NCBI GenBank assembly: GCA_964020155.1 | Contig: OZ026556.1 | Coordinates: 4,386,001 to 4,450,000, forward strand | DNA length: 64,000 nt | DNA from: Chondrilla cf. caribensis | Taxonomy: Eukaryota; Porifera; Demospongiae; Chondrillida; Chondrillidae | Reading direction: 5' to 3' | Shown: positions 47,834 through 64,000 of the stretch, in pieces | Layout of the letters: each line of letters begins with the position of its first letter | Numbering within the stretch: the first letter of the stretch is position 1 | Notes under the pieces: generated by a model | Databases searched by the model: none | Seen by the model: only the letters and a program-made list of their open reading frames with translations | Told to the model about the DNA's origin: nothing | Translations under genes and position numbers: made by a program

Positions 47834-50800
47834 GTTAGTTTGTGTAGTTGTTAATGGGAAAGTGTATTGCAAGCGTGCGTATTGTCAAGTTTTCTGGTAC
47901 GTAGTCATTGTCGAAACACTACCATAGTCGAGAAATGCCATATCAAACGAACCACGTACAAGGACCTTGGATAGGCTTTCGTGAGCGCATTGTTGCGCGA
48001 TTTAACTATCTTTCTTAATTTTCCTACTTATTTGTCTGTTTTAAGCTTTCTTTTTGTCATCTACCGGGCACCTTCATAGCAGCTTCACCCCTCGCAGCTG
48101 AAGGTGTGTCCCTATGATAAGGATATGAGGCAAAGCGAAATTGCATAAGCGCAGTTGCATGCAACCCTATAATAGATATTGTATACTCAGGTTACGTGAG
48201 TATACAATATCTATGATACAATTAAGATGGTATTTAAAATGATATATCTCTTTATTTTAATGGGGTTCGGTATAAGGTCGCCTCAAAGTAGTGGCATCAA
48301 CCGGACCCAGTGTCCCTGCACTGTACTTTGATCCTGCATTCCCACCGACCAATACATGGGAGGGATATAGAACCAGGTAGACAAGTTAATCTACAGTTTG
48401 TCTTATCGGATTATTTGTATTGGAATAACTTCAAGTTTCACAAATTTCTTTAATTTGCTCATGATAATGTGAACATATCATTAATATGTAGGATTATGTG
48501 ATACTAGATTCCCTTCTTGTGTTACAGTTATGTTTATTACTGATCCTAGGTGAAGCTGCCTGTACAAGTACAGAAGCAAAAGAGAGTTATGTCTCAACCT
48601 CAACATACAGAATTCAGACATTAACTGGCATGACCAAGGATGACTGTGTTGAATCATGCTGCAGTAATACCAACTGCTATGCCGTGTTAATCTTAAGGAA
48701 CACTGGGACCTGCTACCTGACAAGAACCTTTTCGTCTAGTGCAGTATCATCGTCTACATCTTACTACCTTTACTACCTTGTCCGGGACTCCGTTTCTAAT
48801 TATTTGGATGTTCGAAAGTATGGAAATAGCGACTGTTCTGGTAGTGTGACCACATATCGTAGCTATGCCATTGATTCCTGTGTGCCCTATCTAGAGCTGG
48901 CCTACACCGAACATGCCTACCACTTGTATGAGTTGGAATCCTCCACCAGTTCATCTGACTTCACCGTCCGTCACTTAGTGTGGTTTGAAGCTCCAGGTTG
49001 TACTGCTGCGGAGAATGAATGGACCACACCAGACATCAACGAAACCCAGGGAAGTTCGAATTGCTACGACTATTATCGTAATAACGAAGTTGACAGTAAT
49101 CCAAGAGATATTCCAGTGACTGGTGTGACCACTGAAGACAACTACCAACCACAGTATGTGATATGGAGGAAGTATGCTAGCACCTGTGATGAAGGTCCAC
49201 CATCGAGAGTATCCTACAGTGTTGGACAATGCCACGAGGAGGAGACTCTGAGAGACAGTTTCAAGTTTGAGAGTACAGGAACCCATCCGACAGAAGGATA
49301 TCAGATGGAGGTGAGCTGGTGGGACTCATCCACTACTTGTGGTGGTTCTCCAAGTTCCCAATTCAACATTACTTGGGGATGTCGTTCTACCTATCCAGGA
49401 AGTGGATACTTCACATTCAGCTCCACTTCACTGTCATCCACTTGTTCAGCTACGTCCACAACGGGTGTATCACAATATGTGAGTACATCATACCGACTAG
49501 CATCATATTCGTACACAAGTTGGGATTCCTGTTTCAGCTCATGTTGCAGCAGATCAGACTGTTATGCCTTCATGTTGACATCATCAGTATGCTACATTCT
49601 TCGGCAGTTTTCATCCAGTGTACCAACCTCCAACTCATATTACACCCTCTACTACATGGTTCGTGACGGCAAGAGCAAACCTGGTGCATTCCTGGATACT
49701 CGCGTGTACAACAGTGAAGGGTGTGGAGGATCAGTGACAGACTACATCAGTTACCCCATTGAATCGTGCATCCCCTACAAGTACCTCGCCTACCACAACA
49801 ATGCCTATCAATTCTTCCAAGTAGATTCGTACACCAGCACTAGAAGCTTTGTTCTTCGTCACTTGGTGTGGTTCGAAGCTCCCGGATGTACTGCACCAGA
49901 GAGTGATTGGGACACTCCAGACATCAACACAACTCGTAACAGCAACTCGTGCTACAAGAACTACACATTCTACGAACTGAAGCATGCTCCGAGAGACATT
50001 CCAATAACGGCTATATCAACCCAAGACAACTATGAACCTCAGTATGTGATATGGAGGAAGTATGCCGATACATGCAGTGCAGGGCCACCTAAAAGGGTAT
50101 CCTACAGTGTTGGACAGTGCCACGAGGAGGAGACTCTGAGAGACAGTTTCAAGTTTGAGAGTACAGGAACCCATCCGGCAGAAGGATATCAGATGGAGGT
50201 GAGCTGGTGGGACTCATCCACTACTTGTGGTGGCTCTCCAAGTTCCCAATTCAACATCACTTGGGGATGTCGTTCTACCTATCCCGCGAGTGGATACTTC
50301 ACATTCAGCTCCACTTCACTGTCATCCACCTGTTCAGCTACCACCACAACGGGTGTATCACAATATGTGAGTACATCATACCGACTAGCATCATATTCGT
50401 ACACAAGTTGGGATTCCTGTTTCAGCTCATGTTGCAGCAGATCAGACTGTTATGCCTTCATGTTGACATCATCAGTATGCTACATTCTTCGGCAGTTTTC
50501 ATCCAGTGTACCAACCTCCAACTCATATTACACCCTCTACTACATGGTTCGTGACGGCAAGAGCAAACCTGGTGCATTCCTGGATACTCGCGTGTACAAC
50601 AGTGAAGGGTGTGGAGGATCAGTGACAGACTACATCAGTTACCCCATTGAATCGTGCATCCCCTACAAGTACCTCGCCTACCACAACAATGCCTATCAAT
50701 TCTTCCAAGTAGATTCGTACACCAGCACTAGAAGCTTTGTTCTTCGTCACTTGGTGTGGTTCGAAGCTCCCGGATGTACTGCACCAGAGAGTGATTGGGA

Positions 50801-53800
50801 CACTCCAGACATCAACACAACTCGTAACAGCAACTCGTGCTACAAGAACTACACATTCTACGAACTTAAGCATGCTCCGAGAGATATTCCAATAACGGCT
50901 GTATCAACCCAAGACAACTACGAACCTCAGTATGTGATATGGAGGAAGTATGCCAATACATGCAGTGCAGGACCACCTAAAAGGGTATCCTACAGTGTTG
51001 GACAGTGCCACGAGGAGGAGACTCTGAGAGACAGTTTCAAGTTTGAGAGTACAGGAACCCATCCGGCAGAAGGATATCAGATGGAGGTGAGCTGGTGGGA
51101 CTCATCCACTACTTGTGGTGGCTCTCCAAGTTCCCAATTCAACATTACTTGGGGATGTCGTTCTACCTATCCCGCGAGTGGATACTTCACATTCAGCTCC
51201 ACTTCACTGTCATCCACCTGTTCAGCTACCACCACAACGGGTGTATCACAATATGTGAGTACATCATACCGACTAGCATCATATTCGTACACAAGTTGGG
51301 ATTCCTGTTTCAGCTCATGTTGCAGCAGATCAAACTGTTATGCCTTCATGTTGACGTCATCAGTATGCTACATTCTTCGGCAGTTTTCATCCAGTGTACC
51401 AACCTCCAACTCATATTACACCCTCTACTACATGGTTCGTGACGGTAAGAGCAAACCTGGTGCATTCCTGGATACTCGCGTGTACAACAGTGAAGGTTGT
51501 GGAGGATCAGTGACAGACTACATCAGTTACCCCATTGAATCGTGCGTCCCCTACAAGTACCTCGCCTACCACAACAATGCCTATCAAATGTTCCAAGTAG
51601 ATTCATACACCAGCACTAGAAGCTTTGTTCTTCGTCACTTGGTGTGGTTCGAAGCTCCCGGATGTACTGCACCAGAGAGTGATTGGGACACTCCAGACAT
51701 CAACACGACTCGTAACAGCAACTCGTGCTACAAGAACTACACATTCTACGAACTGAAGCATGCTCCGAGAGATATTCCAATAACGGCTATATCAACCCAA
51801 GACAACTACGAACCTCAGTATGTGATATGGAGGAAGTATGCCGATACATGCAGTGCAGGACCACCTAAAAGGGTATCCTACAGTGTTGGACAGTGCCACG
51901 AGGAGGAGACTCTGAGAGACAGTTTCAAGTTTGAGAGTACAGGAACCCATCCGGCAGAAGGATATCAGATGGAGGTGAGCTGGTGGGACTCATCCACTAC
52001 TTGTGTCGGCTCTCCAATTTCCCAATTCAACATTACTTGGGGATGTCGTTCTACCTATCCCGCGAGTGGATACTTCACATTCAGCTCCACTTCACTGTCA
52101 TCCACTTGTTCAGCTACGTCCACAACGGGTGTATCACAATATGTGAGTACATCATACCGACTAGCATCATATTCGTACACAAGTTGGGATTCCTGTTTCA
52201 GCTCATGTTGCAGCAGATCAGACTGTTATGCCTTCATGTTGACGTCATCAGTATGCTACATTCTTCGGCAGTTTTCATCCAGTGTACCAACCTCCAACTC
52301 ATATTACACCCTCTACTACATGGTTCGCGATGGTAAGAGCAAACCTGGTGCATTCCTGGATACTCGCGTGTACAACAGTGAAGGGTGTGGAGGATCAGTG
52401 ACAGACTACATCAGTTACCCCATTGAATCATGCGTCCCCTACAAGTACCTCGCCTACCACAACAATGCCTATCAATTCTTCCAAGTAGATTCGTACACCA
52501 GCACTAGAAGCTTTGTTCTTCGTCACTTGGTGTGGTTCGAAGCTCCCGGATGTACTGCACCAGAGAGTGATTGGGACACTCCAGACATCAACACGACTCG
52601 TAACAGCAACTCGTGCTACAAGAACTACACATTCTACGAACTGAAGCATGCGCCGAGAGACATTCCAATAACGGCTGTATCAACCCAAGACAACTACGAA
52701 CCTCAGTATGTGATATGGAGGAAGTATGCCGATACATGCAGTGGAGGTCCACCTAAAAGGGTATCCTACAGTGTTGGACAGTGCCACGAGGAGGAGACTC
52801 TGAGAGACAGTTTCAAGTTTGAGAGTACAGGAACCCATCCGGCAGAAGGATATCAGATGGAGGTGAGCTGGTGGGACTCATCCACTACTTGTGGTGGCTC
52901 TCCAAGTTCCCAATTCAACATTACTTGGGGATGTCGTTCCACTAATCCAGGAAGTGGATACTTCACATTCAGCTCCACTTCACTGTCATCCACCTGTTCA
53001 GCTACTACCACAACGGGTGTATCACAATATGTGAGTACATCATACCGAATAGCGTCATATTCGTACACAACTTGGGATTCCTGTTTCAGCTCATGTTGCA
53101 GCAGATCAAACTGTTATGCCTTCATGTTGACATCTTCAGTATGCTACATTCTTCGGCAGTTTTCATCCAGTGTACCAACCTCCAACTCATATTACACCCT
53201 CTACTACATGGTTCGCGATGGTAGTGCTACTCCCAGGGGATTTGTGGATACTCGTATCTACAGCAGCAGTTCCTGCAGTGGATCGATCAGCTCATACACC
53301 AGTCTTCCTCTGGGTCATTGCACCCGATACACCTACCTGGAGTATACTGATCACACCTATCAGATGCTGTATTTGAATTCTTATACTGACCAAAATAATT
53401 ACGTTCTTCGTCATCTTGTATGGTATGACGCTCCAGGATGTACTGTTGATGAGAGTCAATGGGACACTGCAGATATCGACACGACACGTCGAAGTGGAGA
53501 TTGCTTTCAAGATTACAACTTTTGGACAGTGAAATACGCTCCATACAGTAGGAATGTGGGGTCAGTGGTGACAGGAGCTGATAACTTTGTCCCCTCGTAT
53601 GTGAACCACAGGAAGTACAGCACTCCTTGCTCCTCAACAGTGACAGAACAGGTCTCTTATCAGCTTGGATACTGCTACGAAGGTAATGGTGGGAGCTTTA
53701 CCATCCAGCGAACAGTCAATCATCCTACCTCCGGTTACCAGATGAAGGTTAGAATATGGAGCGGGTCGACAGTTTGTTCAGGAGATCCTTCAGAAATCTT

Positions 53801-55961
53801 CAATCTGGTGTGGGGATGTCGTGTGGCAACATCATTCAGTGGTAGTTTCACTTTCACAAGTAGTGCATCCTACACTGTTCCTCAAGGGTTTGAGTATTCA
53901 ACTTCCACTTCCTCGATGACCTCAACAATGTCTTCATCATCCACCTCTTCCTCCTCTACTTCATCGTCCACCTCTATGCCTACTAGTTCGTCGTCTACCT
54001 CTTCGTCCTCTACTTCATCGTCCACCTCTATGCCTACTAGTTCGTCATCTACCTCTTCGTCCTCTACTTCATCGTCCACCTCTATGCCTACTAGTTCGTC
54101 ATCTACCTCTTCATCCTCTACTTCATCGTCCACCTCTATGCCTACTAGTTCATCATCCACCTCTTCGTCTTCTACTTCATTGTCCACCTCCATGCCTACT
54201 AGTTCGTCATCTACCTCTTCGTCCTCTACTTCATCGTCCACCTCTATGCCTACTAGTTCGTCATCTACCTCTTCATCGTCTACTTCATCGTCAACCTCTA
54301 TGCCTACTAGTTCATCATCTTTCTCTTTGTCTTCTACATTATCACCATCCTCTATCTCCACTACTTCCTCATCCACTCCTTTGTCTTCTAGTTCGTCAAC
54401 TACCTCTTTTTCATTGTCCATTTCTTCGTCTCCTCTCTTGTCTACCTCATTATCATCATCTGCTGAAGTAACATCTACTATTGAGGCATCGTCACCTGTT
54501 CGGCCGTCTTCATCTGTCCCATCATCATCATCTGTTGGGCAATCCCCATCTGTCCCATCATTGTCTGTGATACAGTCGGTCTCCACCACAACCAGCTCTT
54601 TGTCCACAGCCTCAATGTATCCGGAAGCATCTTCTGTACCATTGCTCACTACCACTTCTTCAGTGCCCACATCCTCTGCACTGCCCATGACTCCATCATG
54701 TGGTCCCATCCCTGATTCCACACCACTATCTCAGCCAGTATGCCCTGGGACCACTGCCACCAGTGGATTGAATGTGATTGTCCTCCAGTCTGAGGAATAC
54801 CAGTTGAAGCACCTCACTGGAGTTACCGAGGAGCAATGCTTTACAGTTTGTTGCAGCGATGACGATTGCTATTCCTTCACCCGGTATCCGACCTCCAACG
54901 AATGTTGGTTCCACAGAAAGCATCCACTAACAGCTGTCCAATCCAGTGAGCACCACACCACATTCTACATGGTCAGGGACAGTCCCGGTCCTTATCTGGA
55001 CACCTGGGTGTACAGCGGAGAAGGATGTACATCTCTACCTAGCTACACCAGCTATTCTTTGGATACGTGCACACCATACAGAGGACTGGACTATCAGGAG
55101 CACTCCTATCAGGTGTTCCAATTGGACTGCTATACAGATTCCGGTTTCACATTACGTCATTTGGTGTGGTACGAGGCACCTGGGTGTACTGTCCCCAGAA
55201 ATCAGTGGTCATTGCCAAATGTGAACGTCAGTGTGAATTCGAGTAGTTGCTATGGAAACGTAAGGTTCTGGTCAGTAAAGGACCAACCTCGAGACATTCC
55301 AATAGAAGCTGTCACCGAAGTGGACAGTTTCACCCCTACCTATGTCAACTATGTGAAGTACAGCTCCTGTTCTTCCAGCAACGTCATCAGTCGAGTATCC
55401 TACAAGACAGGTGTCTGTTATAGTGAGGACGGAGACAGTTTCATGTACGAGCAGACTACCAGTAACCCATCTTTTGGGTACCAGATGAAGGTTAGGTGGT
55501 GGAGTGGGACAAGAAGCTGTTCCAGAAGTCCATCTCAAATATTTGATGTTGTGTGGGGATGCCAAATGACATCAGTGCTCACTGGTGTCTTCTCGTTCAC
55601 AGACAGTGCTCTGTTTGCAATTCCCGGGCAGTCTATATCAGTCAAACCCACTACTACATCAACCCCGCCCACATACCCGCCCCCATCTGCAGAAGATCAA
55701 TCCTCCACTATCATTGCAGTCGGTGTGTCTGTGCCTATTGTAATCATTGTGGTTGTCGTACTGGCAGTGGTAGCGATTGTTGCTATGGTGATGTTCAAAG
55801 GGAAAAGAAGTCAAACTTTGAATTTAACCAATGACCTACCAGCCCATCCAAAGGAGAAATGGGACATGTTTGATGATTTTGAGGAGCACAATGTAATGAC
55901 CATACGCAACCCTTTGAGCAATATTGATTTCGAGAAGATGGATGGGGAAGATGATGACTGA
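47779..55961 (+). CDS. Gene 5: 7-module receptor paralog
   Basis: Exons 47779-47833 and 48550-55961 (intron 716 bp) give 2488 residues. Layout: signal peptide, module 1, five modules with a third head type (type C: GVSQYVSTSYRLASYS, FMLTSSVC), the last of which has the divergent SATPRG body, a long STSMPTSSSS stalk (seven repeats), the membrane-proximal module, TM helix (55707-55796), and a tail nearly identical to gene 4. There are no type-A or type-B heads. An alternative in-frame ATG at 48498 gives MILDSLLVLQLCLLLILG. It converges on the minus-strand PIK3R5-like gene, whose stop codon is 523 bp away. Confidence 0.9.
48172..48214. repeat. 18-bp perfect inverted repeat in gene 5 intron 1
   Basis: The same two 18-bp arms and 7-nt spacer as in gene 4 intron 1 (33681-33723), unchanged. 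Confidence 0.85.
48230..48319. mobile_element. ~90-bp insertion specific to gene 5 intron 1
   Basis: Gene 4 and gene 5 intron 1 align on both sides, but gene 5 has about 90 extra bases (tatttaaaatgat...gtgtccctgc) 15 bp after the inverted repeat. No clear target duplication was seen. It is either an insertion in gene 5 or a deletion in gene 4. Confidence 0.55.
48550..53883 (+). repeat. Gene 5 module array (6 tandem modules)
   Basis: Modules start near 48550, 49443, 50331, 51219, 52107 and 52995, with 888-bp period. Modules 2-6 share the type-C head and are highly similar to one another. Their bodies match those of genes 2-4, so heads and bodies have different degrees of divergence between genes. 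Confidence 0.94.
53884..54735 (+). repeat. Gene 5 mucin-like stalk (seven 54-bp repeats)
   Basis: Seven tandem copies of a 54-bp unit encoding STSSSSTSSSTSMPTSSS, followed by Ser-rich sequence and a shortened version of the conserved linker (the PSSLPQTS part is missing). It is the longest stalk of this repeat family in the cluster, attached to the shortest multi-module array. Confidence 0.92.
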
Positions 55962-56484
55962 AGTTGGTCGTTGCTAGTGTCTCAAGCATGGATAGCGTTT
56001 TCACTTACATTTTGTAGTTTATATTAGGCTTATTACGTACATACGTGTGTAGATAATAATGTAATGAACACCACTATATGCATTTTTTGACTATTATGAC
56101 TACATACATATGCATGTAACACATTTAACTCATTATGATTCCACATGTACGTAGGACATTTTGTATTATTGCACCTTAGTTTGGTTAGTCATGTGGCCTT
56201 CAGTGCTACTGTTATAATGTCAATATTAACCATGTATACCTATATATTATATGAAGCTATTTGTATATCATTAACATCATGTAATTAATAAATCCTGTAT
56301 TAGATGCGTTATAATGATTTTGTCATAAATAACACACATTATAGTATACAATATATAGTTAAAAACTTGCATAAAAATAGTCCTAACATTTGCACAAATT
56401 ATGTATATTATGCATGTTACATAATTATAATTATGATATTAATAAAATAATTATAAAATATTAAGAAAAGAAAAATAGTTGAGG
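55962..56484. other. Convergent 3' intergenic spacer
   Basis: 523 bp between the stop codons of gene 5 (+) and the PIK3R5-like gene (-). It is AT-rich and contains the gene 5 AATAAA at 56287. No clear poly(A) signal was seen for the minus-strand gene, so its transcript may run into gene 5. Confidence 0.6.
56287..56292 (+). promoter_or_regulatory. Gene 5 poly(A) signal
   Basis: AATAAA 326 bp after the stop, in a 3' UTR otherwise matching that of gene 4. In gene 4 the corresponding gtaattaataaatcctg reads gtaattatcctg, so the hexamer is lost there. Confidence 0.5.
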
Positions 56485-63344
<6,860 letters not shown>

Positions 63345-64000
63345 CTGGGAGAGAGGCAGAGAACAACAGATGAAAACGCACCAATGTGTATACAGTACAG
63401 GTTGGACAAGAGGATGGTTGTAAGACTATACAATGGAATGTTTGGGCTATCGAGTTGTGTGTTGTGTGCGGTATGCTCCAATAGTGGGTGCGGTACGACG
63501 CGTGGGTGGGTATGGTCTAGCAATGGGTGCGGTACGACGTGTGGGTGGGTATGGTCTAGCAATGGGTACAGTATGACGTGTGGGTGGGTATGGTCTAGCA
63601 ATGGGTGCGGTATGATGTGTGGGTGCGGTATGCTACAGCGGTTGGGAAGATAGGATGCAACTCATTGGGAATGACTGGCAGAACAAAAGGAGTACAAACA
63701 ACACATCCGTTTGACCCCAGGTGAAACCTTTCTCTGCCAGGGATGAAACCACCGCATAGGAGACAGGACAAGCACAACAAAGACATAGAAATACTCCACT
63801 AAGTGAGCTTCTGTTACTAGCAACCACCATGGGGGCTTCAATGGGTCTTACATCATAGCTGGTAACCATAGCAATCGAAAATACCAAGAATAGCAAGGAA
63901 GTGTGACGTAATTGGAACAAGCGATTGTAGGTCTTCTCTAATTGAATAAACATGATGGGACTTTATTGCAACACAGAATGCTACTCATCAAGCAACCTGG
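63345..64000. other. Upstream part of PIK3R5-like gene, no exon resolved
   Basis: Intron sequence upstream of exon A must continue here. A 39-bp repeat (63486-63640; gtgcggtacgacg...agcaatgg) and a minus-strand open stretch at 63633-63953 are present. I could not link the latter to p101, so the first exon remains unplaced and may lie beyond the window. Confidence 0.5.
63486..63640. repeat. 39-bp tandem repeat
   Basis: About four copies of a 39-bp unit, the last truncated, just upstream of exon A of the PIK3R5-like gene. Confidence 0.88.

Overview
This is animal nuclear DNA. It has split genes with GT-AG introns, CA/GT microsatellites, DNA-transposon remnants, and a clear ortholog of an animal-type signalling adaptor, the PI3K-gamma adaptor p101/p84. 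Base composition, short introns and GTAC-rich simple repeats make me lean towards a sponge or another early-branching marine invertebrate. That placement is a weak inference; nothing in the window names the species.

Positions ~3.6-56.0 kb hold five tandem, same-strand (+) paralogs of a cell-surface receptor family that I do not recognise. Each gene has two coding exons. A tiny exon encodes only a signal peptide (16-18 codons plus one base). A phase-1 intron of 0.5-0.8 kb follows, and then one giant uninterrupted exon of 3.1-10.6 kb carries the rest of the protein. The ectodomain is built from ~296-297-residue modules. Each module has 14 cysteines: a 6-Cys PAN/MANSC-like head and two related 4-Cys beta-rich halves. 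The array is followed by a Ser/Thr-rich mucin-like stalk made of gene-specific minisatellites, one divergent membrane-proximal module, one transmembrane helix, and a ~50-residue tail with a conserved TIRNPL motif. Module counts are 1 (gene 1), 10 (gene 2), 9 (gene 3), 10 (gene 4) and 7 (gene 5). Modules are nearly identical within and between genes, which points to continuing unequal crossing-over and gene conversion. This is the most interesting content of the window: a rapidly re-arraying receptor cluster whose architecture would suit adhesion or self/non-self recognition, although no function can be proved from sequence.

The intergenic stretches show how the cluster grew. Blocks upstream of genes 1 and 2 are copies of each other, as are those upstream of genes 4 and 5. 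The gene 4-5 interval carries a 2.4-kb insertion with 14-bp terminal inverted repeats and a 9-bp target duplication, and its empty site survives in the gene 4 copy. The gene 2-3 interval carries a pogo/Tigger-like remnant and a 510-bp MITE-like element immediately upstream of the gene 3 promoter.

Positions ~56.5-63.3 kb hold a convergently transcribed gene on the minus strand. I assembled it from 13 coding exons (832 residues visible). It matches PIK3R5/PIK3R6 along its whole length, and its 5' end was not found. Its introns contain minisatellites and a 210-bp GT tract. No RNA genes, CRISPR arrays or operon-type features were seen.
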